Shown here: one piece after another, positions 42,628-52,577 of the stretch
Position numbering within the stretch: the first letter of the stretch is position 1
How the letters are laid out: each line of letters starts with the position of its first letter
Assembly (NCBI GenBank): GCA_011525365.1
Contig: WTGQ01000002.1
Span: forward strand, 104,306-168,305
Source: Acidobacteriota bacterium
GTDB taxonomy: Bacteria; Acidobacteriota; Thermoanaerobaculia; Multivoradales; Multivoraceae
Direction of reading: 5' to 3'
DNA: 64,000 nt
Notes under the pieces: model-generated
What the model saw: only the letters and a program-made list of their open reading frames with translations
What the model was told of the DNA's origin: nothing
The model's database searches: none
Translations under genes and position numbers: made by a program

Positions 42628-45108
42628 TCAGGCGCCGCCGAGCAGGCGGGAGACCAGCAGGTCGCGGTCCGCGTTGCTGCCCACCCCGCCGATCTCAACG
42701 GTGATCACCACGCTTTGCTCGGTGCCGACGGCGACTCCGCTGCCAGCCGGTTCCTCGACGGGCAGCAGAAGCTCACCGGCGCCCGTGGCCGCGATGGCGT
42801 CCGGTAGCGTGGCGCCGGTGGAGAAGGCGACGTCGATGCCGTCGAGCAGCGAGCCGGGAACGCCGGCGAGTCGGCCCGGCCGCACGCGGTCCTGAACGAA
42901 GCGGACGCCCAGCCGGTTGAGAAAGTCGCGCCCGTCCAGATCGCGGGCCAGGTTCTGCCCCGCCAGGATCAGGCGCCCCGATTCGAGGAACCGGCTCAGC
43001 AGGCGCTCTTCGGTCTCCGACAGCGTCCGGTAGGCCTCTTCGCCCTTGATCCACACCACGGTTTCGTACCGCGACAGGTCGGGGAGGCGGGCGCGCGGCT
43101 CCGGCCAGTGGGACAGCAGGTCGAACGGCACGCCGAGACGCTCGAGGCTCTTCGTCCATTCCGTCTCGTAGAAGCCTCCGCCGTCGTCGTCCACGAGGAG
43201 GACCCGGCTGCCCCAGACGGGGAGCTCGAACTTCAGTTCCCGGCGCCCCGCCGTGCCGAGGTTCACGACCAGGGTCAGCGGGACTCGTGAGCCGGGCTCC
43301 GCTTCGGCGGTGACGTCCACCGTGAAGGACACCGTCTGGCGCTGGCCGAGCGCCTCGAGCCGCTGGCGCGGCCGCGGGATCGAAACCGCTTCGCCGGCGG
43401 CGAGAAGCTCCAGCTCGGTGCCGCGGTCGGGGGCGCCGGGATTCTCGACATCGAGTTCCACGACCACCCGACTGCCGGGGTGGAGCAGCCCAGCGCTCGT
43501 CTCACCCGTCCCGGGCTGCCGGAAGCGGATCGCCGTCAGACGCGGCAGCGGCACGCTCCCCAGCATGATGGCGTCGTACGCCTGCACCAGGCCGGCGCCG
43601 GTGTAGGGGTCGGTGCCGATCTCGCCGATGTCCAGACTGCTGCGAATCAGGCGCTCGCGAATCTGATCGGGCATCAACTCCGGCTCGTGCTCCAGGAGCA
43701 GGGCGACGACTCCGGCCACGTGGGGTGAGGTGAGCGAACTGCCCGCCTGGTTGCCGAGGACCTCGTACCCGCGCAGCCGGAAGTGGACGGTGGGGAAGTT
43801 GCCCCACGGCGCGCTTAGCGCCACGACTCCCGCCACGCCCTCGGGTAGCGGATAGTCGTCGAACGGCGGCACGCCGCTCCAGGTCACCGGCCCTCGGCTG
43901 CTCAGCGGCGGCAGGGAGCCGTCCTTCATCAGGCCTCCCGTGGCGATCACGGCCGGCACGTTCGCCGGCGGCAGGATCTGCCGCGGCACGGAATAGGCGC
44001 CGCGCCAGTTGCCGGTCCCCGCGACCATCACGACTCCGGCCGCCACCGCGTTCGTGGCGGCGTGGCGCCAGGCGGCGTCGAGCGGTTTCTCCGCCGGCTC
44101 CCAACTGAAGCTCATGTTGATGACGTGCGCTCCCTCGGCCACGGCGTACTGGAGCGCCTCGAAGGCGTCGTACTGGAACGCCTGCCAGAGGATGCGGTTG
44201 TCGTGGCGGGTGCGCTGGTCGTACATGCGCAGCGTCATCAACCGGGCGCCGGGGGCGATGCCGGTGAGCATGCCGCCGCGGCCGTCGCCCACCATCACGC
44301 TGGCCGACGAGTTGCCGTGGAAGAAGTCGTCCTCGATGTTGCCGTTGCCGTTGGCGAAGTTGAAGCCGTAGATGTCGTCGACGTAGCCGTTGCCGTCGTC
44401 GTCCTCGAGGTTGCGCTCCACCTCCCCCTCGTTGCGCCAGAGGTGGTAGCGGAAATCGCTGTGACGGTAGTTGACGCCGCTGTCCATGATCCCGACCACG
44501 ACGCCGCGCCCGAGGAGCCCGAGCCGCGACCACACCTGGTCCGCCTGAATGCTGGTGAGGTTCCACGACAGCTCCTCGTGGGCCAGCACGTCATCGATCG
44601 TCAGGGCTTTGCCGGCCGGCTGCTCGAAGGACCTCGTGTACTTGCCCTCGGTGGCGATTAGATCGTCGGGCTTCTCGGTGCGCAGGTAGACCCTCGCCAC
44701 GCGCGGCGATCGTCCAAGCCACTCGATCCCCGGCCGGTCGAGCTTGAGGCCGAGTCCGTTGACGATCCAGAAGCGGTGCGTTTCCGGGGAGCGGTGCCCG
44801 GCGGCTGCGAGTTCGTCCAGGAGCGCGTCTTGCGAGCGGCCGGCAAGGGTCTGGAGTTCGTCGATCACCGACCGGCGCCAGGTCTCCTTCCGGAATTCGG
44901 TCTCCCGCCTCCAGCTCCGCTCGTCCAGCCCGGACTGCTCCTCGAGGAGCACGAACAGCGGGATGTCGTTCCCGGTGTCCTCGAGGGCCTGCCTGAGATC
45001 GGCATCGAGCCGCTCGTGGCCCGGCTCCTGCGCGGCGGACCCGCCGGCGCCGCCGGCGCCCAGAGCCAAGGCGAGGGCGATGGCCAGGGTGTTCGGCTTC
45101 GCGCTCAC
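42628..45108 (-). CDS. S8 subtilisin-like serine peptidase with C-terminal beta/GATase-like region
   Basis: VVVGIMDSGVNYRHSDF, FFHGNSSASVMVG, GSSLTSPHVAGVVALLLEHEP; GTG start at 45108 overlapping the M28 stop (called ORF start at 46002 is an extension). Confidence 0.87.
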   Translation of the reverse strand: MSAKPNTLAIALALALGAGGAGGSAAQEPGHERLDADLRQALEDTGNDIPLFVLLEEQSGLDERSWRRETEFRKETWRRSVIDELQTLAGRSQDALLDELAAAGHRSPETHRFWIVNGLGLKLDRPGIEWLGRSPRVARVYLRTEKPDDLIATEGKYTRSFEQPAGKALTIDDVLAHEELSWNLTSIQADQVWSRLGLLGRGVVVGIMDSGVNYRHSDFRYHLWRNEGEVERNLEDDDGNGYVDDIYGFNFANGNGNIEDDFFHGNSSASVMVGDGRGGMLTGIAPGARLMTLRMYDQRTRHDNRILWQAFQYDAFEALQYAVAEGAHVINMSFSWEPAEKPLDAAWRHAATNAVAAGVVMVAGTGNWRGAYSVPRQILPPANVPAVIATGGLMKDGSLPPLSSRGPVTWSGVPPFDDYPLPEGVAGVVALSAPWGNFPTVHFRLRGYEVLGNQAGSSLTSPHVAGVVALLLEHEPELMPDQIRERLIRSSLDIGEIGTDPYTGAGLVQAYDAIMLGSVPLPRLTAIRFRQPGTGETSAGLLHPGSRVVVELDVENPGAPDRGTELELLAAGEAVSIPRPRQRLEALGQRQTVSFTVDVTAEAEPGSRVPLTLVVNLGTAGRRELKFELPVWGSRVLLVDDDGGGFYETEWTKSLERLGVPFDLLSHWPEPRARLPDLSRYETVVWIKGEEAYRTLSETEERLLSRFLESGRLILAGQNLARDLDGRDFLNRLGVRFVQDRVRPGRLAGVPGSLLDGIDVAFSTGATLPDAIAATGAGELLLPVEEPAGSGVAVGTEQSVVITVEIGGVGSNADRDLLVSRLLGGA

Positions 45109-47072
45109 GAGGCCCCGATGCGCAGCGCGAAATGGCCGCGAAGACGGTCGAGGAGCGCCTCGACGCGCTCCCGTCCGACGCCGGCCTCGACCAGCCGGCT
45201 GATGAACTCGCGCGGCTGCGAATCGCCGGCGTCGAACACGAGGGCGACGTCGGCGCCGGGGTCGAGGAGACGCTCGGAGAGTTCGCCCGCCGCCGTCACG
45301 CGCACCAGCTCCGGAGCCTCCTCCAGCTCGCCGGGGCCGAGGAACAGGACGCGCAGGGGCGTCCCCTCCTCCCGGCTGGTCAGCTCGGCCGGCGTGCTCA
45401 CCACCCTGACGGATGCCGGCACGCTCGCTCGGAGGGCCTCCGTCTGCCGCCGGCCGGCCGGCTCGACGAGCACGAGATCGAAGCCTCGCGCGCGCAGTGT
45501 CTCCCAGGCGACCGGCCCGTCGCCCGGTGTGACGATGCCGGTGACGACGCCGTAGCGCCACAGGTAGCGCGCCAGGCGGTCGGAGGTGTCGTAGGAACCG
45601 GCCGGAACGTCGGCGGCCGCGCGCAGCGCCTGCGCGGAGAAGCGTCCAACGACCCGCAGCATCTCGGGCGAGATCGTGCCGGCGTCGTCCTCCGGGGTGT
45701 GCACGTAGGGCTGCGGTGCGTCGGCATGGGCGAAGAGCGCGGGAATACCGTGAATCTGGAAGCTCCAGCCGTCGCTGCCTCCGGCGCCGCGCAGCCTGAA
45801 GTGGCTGAAGAGGTCCTCCGCAACGCCCGCCCGCACCAGCGCGAGCTCCTCCGGGAAGTTGTGCGCACCGAAGAGACGGAAGCGGTCCTCGCCGACGCCG
45901 ACGTTGTCCAGGGTCAGGGTGAAGACGACCCTGTCCCGCGGCCATCGTGCCTGTTCCATGAAGCGGCTCGACCCCCAGAGCCCCTGCTCCTCGGCGCCCC
46001 ACAGGGCGAACATCACCGAGCGGGCGGAAGGTCCCTCCGCCGCCATCACCCTGGCCAGCTCGAGTACGGCCGCGGTACCCGATGCGTTGTCCTCCGCGCC
46101 GTTGTAGATGGTGCCGTCCGGATCCTCGCCGCCGCCGTCGTAGTGGGCCCCCACCAGCACGAGTTCGTCGGCGAGCTCGGGATCGCTGCCCTCGAGCAGG
46201 CCGAGGACGTTCGCTCCGACCTTCTCGGTGACGTAGTCCACGCTCACCTGCCAGGCCACCGTCCTGCCGGTGGAGTACGACGCGTGCTCCCCCCGGTCGA
46301 TCCGCTGCTTCAGCGGGACGCCCCGGCCGTCGAGCAGCGCCTGGGCCACGTCAACGCTCACCTTGGCGAGGAAGAAGCCGGGAAGGTAGTTGTCGGGACG
46401 GAAGACCCAGATCCGCATCCGGTCCAGCTCCGCGGGCCCGCCCGGATCGGAGACGAAGAGCAGGCCCGCGGCGCCGAGCTCCCGAGCCCGTTTCGCCTTG
46501 TTGATGTTGGCGGCCAGCCGGCGTTCCAGCCTGCTCTGCGGCGGCATGCCCTCGATCGCCAGCAGTACCTTGCCCCGGATGTCGACGCCCTCGAGCTCGT
46601 CGAGCTTCGGGGTGGCCAGGCCGTAGCCGACGAACACCACCTCCGCTTCGCCGCTCGTCGCCGAGGAGCCGTTGAGGAAGAAGTAGTCCTCGCCGTAGAC
46701 GAGTTCCTTCCCGCCCGGGCTCGACTCTGCTTGCGCGTCGGCGGCGCCTTGCGTCGCGCCTGGAGCGGCCGGGTCGATGGCGAGCCGGACCGGCTGCACG
46801 AAGCGGTAGAAGGGGAAGGTGAAGCGGTGGAGATACGAGCCGTCGTCGCCGGCCGGAGCGAGCCCCGACTGCTCGAAGGCCTCTGCGATCAGCCGCGCGG
46901 CTTCGTCACCGCCGGCGGTGCCGGTCCGCCGGCCGTCGAGCTGGTCGGCCGCCAGCGTCTCGACCCAGGCGTGGGCGCGTGCGGCGTCGAACTCCGGGGT
47001 CTGTTGTCGGCAGGCGGAGGGCAGGGTCGCGAGCAACGCGACCAGCAGCAGTTCGGGGCGCTTCGGATTCAT
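45105..47072 (-). CDS. M28-family metallopeptidase with PA domain
   Basis: Lipobox-like PSAC; LVLVGAHYDGGGEDPDGTIYNGAEDNASGTAAVLELARVMA, ALWGAEEQGLWGS. Confidence 0.9.
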   Translation of the reverse strand: MNPKRPELLLVALLATLPSACRQQTPEFDAARAHAWVETLAADQLDGRRTGTAGGDEAARLIAEAFEQSGLAPAGDDGSYLHRFTFPFYRFVQPVRLAIDPAAPGATQGAADAQAESSPGGKELVYGEDYFFLNGSSATSGEAEVVFVGYGLATPKLDELEGVDIRGKVLLAIEGMPPQSRLERRLAANINKAKRARELGAAGLLFVSDPGGPAELDRMRIWVFRPDNYLPGFFLAKVSVDVAQALLDGRGVPLKQRIDRGEHASYSTGRTVAWQVSVDYVTEKVGANVLGLLEGSDPELADELVLVGAHYDGGGEDPDGTIYNGAEDNASGTAAVLELARVMAAEGPSARSVMFALWGAEEQGLWGSSRFMEQARWPRDRVVFTLTLDNVGVGEDRFRLFGAHNFPEELALVRAGVAEDLFSHFRLRGAGGSDGWSFQIHGIPALFAHADAPQPYVHTPEDDAGTISPEMLRVVGRFSAQALRAAADVPAGSYDTSDRLARYLWRYGVVTGIVTPGDGPVAWETLRARGFDLVLVEPAGRRQTEALRASVPASVRVVSTPAELTSREEGTPLRVLFLGPGELEEAPELVRVTAAGELSERLLDPGADVALVFDAGDSQPREFISRLVEAGVGRERVEALLDRLRGHFALRIGAS

Positions 47073-47230
47073 GTCAGTCCCTCCACTGCACCCCTTGCAC
47101 CACGCACGCCCGTCGTTGCGCCGAGGCCATGCATGACATGGTGACGGCGCCCTGTCCGCAAGTCTCTAAGCCGCTTCGAAAGAACCACAAAGGATCGTCG
47201 AACAGCCCGGGCTCACGCCGCGGCGGGGGC

Positions 47231-49690
47231 TTAGCGCTCCAGGTGCGTCTCGAACAGTCCGAGAATGCGCCGGAAGCGATCGAGCCAACTGCTTGGGTGC
47301 ACGAAGCCGTGAGACTCGAGCGGGTAGACGGCCAGCTCCCAGCCCGTCTTCTCGAGTTCGATCAGGCGCTGCACCAACTGGATGGTGTCCTGAAAGTGGA
47401 CGGTGCGGTCCACCATTCCGTGACTGATCAGGAGCGGGCTCTCCAGTCCCGCGGCGTACTCGATCGGGGAGCTGCGGCGGTAGGCCTCCGGGTCGAGATC
47501 CGGCGGGTTGAGAATGTCGGAAGTCCACGGATAGTTGTAGTGGCCCCAGTCGGTCACGGGGTTGATCGCCACTCCCGCGGCGAAGAGCCGGGGCCTCTTG
47601 AACAGGGCCATCAGCGTGAGGAAGCCGCCGTACGAGTCTCCGTAGAGGCCGACGCGCTCGCGGTCGACCCCATGGTTGCGGACGAGCCAGTCGACACCGA
47701 CCTCGAGATCCTGGACCTCCGGCTCCCCCATGTGCCGGTAGATCGCCGTGCGCCAGTCGCGGCCGTAGCCCCGTGACGCCCGGTAGTCCATCTCGAGCAC
47801 CACGTAGCCGCGCTGGACCAGCAGACTGTGGAACATGAACTCCCTCGCGTACCACGGTTCCCAGCCCGCATGGGCGTTCTGGAAGTAGCCGGCCGCGTGG
47901 ACGAGGAACACGGCCGGACGGGGAGAGGCGCTCGCGGGCTGGTCGGAGCGGTAGAGCCGGGCGTAGATGGGCCGCTCGGTGTGCGGCGAGTGAATCGCCA
48001 CCAGTTCCGGCACGACCCACGGCGTCTCGAGGAACGCCTGGCTGGTCGTTTGGGTCAGTTGCCGCGCGGCGGCGCCGGCCTCGGCTCGCTGCACGTACAG
48101 CTCCGCCGGGCGGTTGGAGCGGGTCACCGTGAGCAGGAGCCGCCGGCCGTCGGGCGAGACGGCGAAGGTGGTCATGCCGCCGAAATCGGTCAGGCGTTCG
48201 ACCTCCCCGCTGGACACGTCGGCGCGGTAGACCTCCCAGATGCCGGGGTGTTCGCGATTGGCGGTGAAGTACAGGTGGCGGCCGTCGCGGCTGAGTGTGG
48301 GTCTCGAGACGGTGTATTGCCCCTCGGTAAGCGTCCGGCGCTCGCCCCCGTCGAGCGGGTGCAGGACCAGATGGGAGTAGCCGGTCTCCTCGGAGAGATA
48401 GAACAGGGTGCGACCGTCCCGCAGCCAGCCGACGTCCCGGAACACGCGGGTGACCCAGGCCGGATCGTGCATTCGCACGATCGGGACGACCCGCCGCGAC
48501 TCGAGGTCGATCTCGGCGATCCAGCGGTCCTTGCAGTCGAGTGAGAACAACTGCACCGCCACCCGCTGACCGTCGTCGGACCAGAGGATGTTCCAGAAGT
48601 GGACCGGTCGCTCCGGAGCGGTCGCCGCCGGCTCTTCACCGGCGCCGACGGTCCGAGCACCCTCTTCCGCCCCGCCGCGCTCGGCGGCCGCTCGCCGCAG
48701 GTCCGCCAGCGGATCCTCGTCCATGCCGGGGAGCGCGCTCAGGTCGATGGCGATCCGCTCGTGCGTGGAGCGGTCGAGCAGCCACAGCGTCTCCTCCCGT
48801 TCCTCGAAGTCCTCCGCCTTCGGACGCCCCGGATCGGGGGCGACGTGGCCGCTGTCGGTCACGTAGCGCGGGACCACCTCCGGCATACGCGGCCTGGCGG
48901 CCTTGGTCGCGGTAGTGAGTAGGAGCCACCGTTCGTCCGGTGAGATCGAGAGGCGGCGCACCTCGACGTTGTCTCCCAGGTACCAGGCGGGATCGGCCAG
49001 CGTGGGATCCCTGCGTCGTTCGTCCAGCTCGCGGTCGCGCGCCAGCTTCCTCTCGTCCCGTTCGACTCGGAGCACGTCGAACAGCCGTCGCTGCTGGCGC
49101 TCCACGTGCCCGGCCTGCTGCTCTTCTTCTCGCTCGACTTCCGCGGGGTCGCGTTCGAGCAGCAGGACGAACGGCTCCTCTTCCAGGCCGCTCGCGAGAT
49201 CTCGCACGAACAGGCGAGCGCCCCGGCGGTAGGCGACCCGTCCCTCGGCGAGCGGCCGCGGGTCGCTCTCGGTTTCGTGGGTGCGGGTGAGCTGCCGTCT
49301 CTGTCCGCTGATGAGGTCGTGGGCCCAGATGTCCCCTTCCCGGGCGTAGACCTTGAGGCGTCGATCGCGGCTGAGCCTGCCGCCCCCGGCGTCGACGCCT
49401 CCCCGCTCCCCGAGCGGCACTACGCGCGTCTCTCCCGTTTCGATCTCGAGCTCGACGAGATCGCGGCTCCGGTCGCCCGTGCGCTTCCGGAAGTAGAGGA
49501 CGGAGGCGCCGTCCTCCGCCCAGTAGGCCCTTTCGGGCGCGTTGCCCAGCCAGTCCAGGTCTGACGCGATCAGCTCGAGCGTGATCGGCTCGGCGCCGCC
49601 GCCGCTCGGCTGGGAGCGAGCCTCCGGCACGAACAGGCAGACGCTCAGGACGGCGGCGAGCGCGAGGATCGCGGAACGGGATCCGGTCAC
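47231..49690 (-). CDS. S9 prolyl oligopeptidase/DPP-IV-like peptidase
   Basis: N-terminal propeller; VGLYGDSYGGFLTLMALFKRP, ISHGMVDRTVHFQDTIQL, VYPLESHGFVHPSSW. Confidence 0.92.
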   Translation of the reverse strand: MTGSRSAILALAAVLSVCLFVPEARSQPSGGGAEPITLELIASDLDWLGNAPERAYWAEDGASVLYFRKRTGDRSRDLVELEIETGETRVVPLGERGGVDAGGGRLSRDRRLKVYAREGDIWAHDLISGQRRQLTRTHETESDPRPLAEGRVAYRRGARLFVRDLASGLEEEPFVLLLERDPAEVEREEEQQAGHVERQQRRLFDVLRVERDERKLARDRELDERRRDPTLADPAWYLGDNVEVRRLSISPDERWLLLTTATKAARPRMPEVVPRYVTDSGHVAPDPGRPKAEDFEEREETLWLLDRSTHERIAIDLSALPGMDEDPLADLRRAAAERGGAEEGARTVGAGEEPAATAPERPVHFWNILWSDDGQRVAVQLFSLDCKDRWIAEIDLESRRVVPIVRMHDPAWVTRVFRDVGWLRDGRTLFYLSEETGYSHLVLHPLDGGERRTLTEGQYTVSRPTLSRDGRHLYFTANREHPGIWEVYRADVSSGEVERLTDFGGMTTFAVSPDGRRLLLTVTRSNRPAELYVQRAEAGAAARQLTQTTSQAFLETPWVVPELVAIHSPHTERPIYARLYRSDQPASASPRPAVFLVHAAGYFQNAHAGWEPWYAREFMFHSLLVQRGYVVLEMDYRASRGYGRDWRTAIYRHMGEPEVQDLEVGVDWLVRNHGVDRERVGLYGDSYGGFLTLMALFKRPRLFAAGVAINPVTDWGHYNYPWTSDILNPPDLDPEAYRRSSPIEYAAGLESPLLISHGMVDRTVHFQDTIQLVQRLIELEKTGWELAVYPLESHGFVHPSSWLDRFRRILGLFETHLER

Positions 49691-50925
49691 TCGCTCGGCA
49701 TCCGTTGGCCGTTGATGAACACGTGGAGCACCTGGGAACGGGGATCGAACGGGGGACCTGACAGGACGACGACGTCGCCGTCCATCCCGGGTCGCAGGCG
49801 TCCCAGCCGGTCGGCGACGCCGAGAAGCTCTGCCGGCCAGGACGTGATCGCCCGCAGCGCGTCCTCCCGGGCGAGTCCGTGCTTGAGCAGATAGCCGGCG
49901 TTGAACAGGAGGTCGCCGCCGCCGTAGGGGTTGCCTTCGCCGAGCTGCAGCGCGATGCGCACCCCCGCGTCGAGCAGTTGCGCCGCGTTCCGTTCGCTGA
50001 AGCTCTCCTTCTCGTACCGGTACCAGAGCCCCTTGATCGAGGCCAGGACGACCGGCACGTCGCGACGTGCGAGTTCCCCGGCGATCAGGTGCGCCTGGGT
50101 CGCGTAGGCGAGGATCACGTCGAAGCCGAACTCATCGCTCAGCCGCAGCGCGTTGGCGATGTCCTTCGTCGTGTAGGCCTGCACCAGCGCGGGCAGTTCT
50201 CCGCGCAGGAGCGCGGCGGTTGTTTCGAAGTCGGCGTCGACGGCCGGCCGTTCGCCGTTCTGTTCGGCCTGGTTGCGCTCCTCTTCGTACTTGCGCGCGC
50301 GGCTCAGATGCTCGCGCAGCAGGGCGACCTCGCCCATGCGGGTCCTGGGCGCCGCGTTCGTGCGCTTCGGCTCGTCGCCGAGGCTCATCTTCAGGACCGC
50401 CGGCTGCCGCACGACGTTCTCGTCGCCGACGGCCGGCGCCGTCTTGATCAGGACGCCGCTGCCGCCGATCAGGTTCTTGCCGCCTGGGGTCGCCAGCACC
50501 GTGGTGATGCCGGAGCGTCGCGCGGACGCCACGTCCGCGGCGAAGGCGTAGAAGGCGTCGCGCGCGTGGAGGTCGGCCGTGATCGGCCTGGTGTCCTCGT
50601 CGGTGTCCCAGCCGACACCGTCGCCGTGAAGGCCGGTCTGGGAGTGCGCCTCGATCAGTCCGGGCAGGATGAAACCGTCGGTCACGTCGATCACCTCGAC
50701 GTCGTCCGGGGCTTCCAGGTCAGGCCCGACTGCCGCGATCGTGCCGTCGCGTAGCAGCACCTCGCCGCCGGCGACGAAACCGTCCCCGTCGCTCCACAGC
50801 GTTCCCGCGCGTACGAGCCAGCCGGCCGGCTGGTCGGGGACGAGTTCCTGACCGGCTGAGGGTCCCGACCACAGCATCCCGGCCAGGACCGGGATGCACC
50901 AGCTACTCAGTCGCTGCACGCTCAT
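49687..50925 (-). CDS. Amidohydrolase-family protein (1)
   Basis: GFILPGLIEAHSQTGLHG, ITTVLATPGG..., LGRLRPGMDGDVVVLSGPPFDPRSQVLHVFINGQ. Confidence 0.85.
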   Translation of the reverse strand: MSVQRLSSWCIPVLAGMLWSGPSAGQELVPDQPAGWLVRAGTLWSDGDGFVAGGEVLLRDGTIAAVGPDLEAPDDVEVIDVTDGFILPGLIEAHSQTGLHGDGVGWDTDEDTRPITADLHARDAFYAFAADVASARRSGITTVLATPGGKNLIGGSGVLIKTAPAVGDENVVRQPAVLKMSLGDEPKRTNAAPRTRMGEVALLREHLSRARKYEEERNQAEQNGERPAVDADFETTAALLRGELPALVQAYTTKDIANALRLSDEFGFDVILAYATQAHLIAGELARRDVPVVLASIKGLWYRYEKESFSERNAAQLLDAGVRIALQLGEGNPYGGGDLLFNAGYLLKHGLAREDALRAITSWPAELLGVADRLGRLRPGMDGDVVVLSGPPFDPRSQVLHVFINGQRMPSE

Positions 50926-52219
50926 AGACGGTTTCCCCTTCGATCAGGACGCGGACGACGTTCGTCGACAGCGCCAGCGGCTCGCCGTCCAGCACGATGA
51001 GGTCGGCGTCCTTGCCGGGCTCCAGACTGCCGACCCGATCCGCGAGCCCGATGGCGCGAGCGGGGTTCAGGGTGATGGCGCGCAGGGCCTCCTCCTCTTC
51101 CAATCCCAGATGCACCGCGAAGCAGGCCTGCAGGAAGAGGTCCGGCACGTAACTGTCGGTCATGATCGACACCTCGACTCCGGCCTTGCCCAGCCGGCCA
51201 GAGACGTCGACCGGCCGTGGCGGATTCCGGCCCCGGTACCAGCCGTCGAGCTTCGGTCCGACGACGACCGGAACTTCGCTGCGGGCGATCTCGTCGGCCA
51301 CGAGGTAGCCCTCGTAGACATGACCGAGGGAGCCCTCTAGCCCGTAAGTGCGCATGAGGCGGAGGGCGGTCAGGATGTCGTCGGCGCGGACCGCGTGGAT
51401 GTGAACCAGGGCCTCGCCGGCCACGGCCGCAGCCAGCACCTCGAGCTCCCGGTCCACCTCCCCGGCCTGCCTCGGCTCCCCCCGCCGCACCAGCCTCGCG
51501 GCCTCCTCGAAGCGTGCCCTCAGCATCGCGCTGGAGCCCATGCGGGTCTTCGGCGAGCGCTCCCTGCGGCCGTGAGCCGACTTGGGGTTCATGCCGAGCG
51601 CCATCTTCAGCACCGGCCGCGAGTCGATCAGCATCCGGTCGAGGCCGCCGTCGCGGTTCTTGAGCGCCCAACCCAGCCCGCTCACCAGGTTGCTGCTTCC
51701 GGGAAGCACGAGCAGCGTCGTCGCGCCGAGCCCGCGGACCTTGTCGAACACCGGATCGTCCGGATCCAGGGCGTCGCGGACATCGGCATGGGGCGTGAAC
51801 GGCTGGCTGCTCTCGGCCATGTCGAAACGTCCCGGAGTCAGGTGGACGTTGCGCAGTCCGTAGTGGGTGTGCGCGTCGACGAGACCGGGCATCACGATCC
51901 GGTCGGAGGCGTCGATCACTGCGTAGCCCGGCGGCGTTTCGGTGCCGGCCCGCACTTCCTCGATCTTGCCGTCGGCAATGAGGACCACCCCTGGAGACAG
52001 GGAGCCGTGCGAGATCGTGTTCACGGTCTTCGCCACGACGGCCACCCGCTGCGCCGACGCGTCCTCGCTCGGCATCGCGGCGATCGTCACCGCTGCCAGG
52101 ACGAAGGCCCGCCACGAACCCGATACGCGCACCGCGGACCAGTCCCGGCAAGCCCAACGCCGTTTCCTGACCGGGCCCATGGCAGCGATGCTGCCGAGGG
52201 GGTCTCGCCAAGTCCTCAA
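50903..52219 (-). CDS. Amidohydrolase-family protein (2)
   Basis: RIVMPGLVDAHTHYGLRN, GATTLLVLPGSSN, VGSLEPGKDADLIVLDGEPLALSTNVVRVLIEGETV. Confidence 0.85.
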   Translation of the reverse strand: MRTWRDPLGSIAAMGPVRKRRWACRDWSAVRVSGSWRAFVLAAVTIAAMPSEDASAQRVAVVAKTVNTISHGSLSPGVVLIADGKIEEVRAGTETPPGYAVIDASDRIVMPGLVDAHTHYGLRNVHLTPGRFDMAESSQPFTPHADVRDALDPDDPVFDKVRGLGATTLLVLPGSSNLVSGLGWALKNRDGGLDRMLIDSRPVLKMALGMNPKSAHGRRERSPKTRMGSSAMLRARFEEAARLVRRGEPRQAGEVDRELEVLAAAVAGEALVHIHAVRADDILTALRLMRTYGLEGSLGHVYEGYLVADEIARSEVPVVVGPKLDGWYRGRNPPRPVDVSGRLGKAGVEVSIMTDSYVPDLFLQACFAVHLGLEEEEALRAITLNPARAIGLADRVGSLEPGKDADLIVLDGEPLALSTNVVRVLIEGETVYERAATE

Positions 52220-52259
52220 GTCTCGGCTAAGGATCCCCCAAGAATCGCCGAAGAGCGCC

Positions 52260-52517
52260 CTAGCGCTGCCCTCTGCCTCGAGGTCCGCCGGTCGGCTTGC
52301 CCGTCAACTCGTCGAGCCCGACGTTGAACTCGGCCACGATGCGGATCAGGACGTCCAGGCTGACGCGGAGTTCGTCCCGTTCGATCCGTGAGAGATCCGA
52401 CGCCGGAATCCCGACGCGTTCGGCCAGGGCCGGCTGCGTCAGCTTGTTCTTCCGCCGCAGCCGCCGGATCCGGTGGCCCATGAGCTGGACCTGCTGGACT
52501 GTGGCTTCCTGGTTCAT
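52260..52517 (-). CDS. XRE-family HTH regulator, 85 aa
   Basis: MGHRIRRLRRKNKLTQPALAERVGIPASDLSRIERDELRVSLDVLIRIVAEFNVGL. Confidence 0.85.
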   Translation of the reverse strand: MNQEATVQQVQLMGHRIRRLRRKNKLTQPALAERVGIPASDLSRIERDELRVSLDVLIRIVAEFNVGLDELTGKPTGGPRGRGQR

Positions 52518-52577
52518 CGCCGGCTCGATCGGGGGAGTTCGAGAATTGTACGCGGTGCAGGCGTTCCAGACCCTGGA

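Noticed and set aside
45109-46002. N-terminal extension of the 1124-aa subtilase ORF
   Set aside because: Overlaps M28 coding sequence in another frame; the GTG start at 45108 with a signal peptide is the better model.
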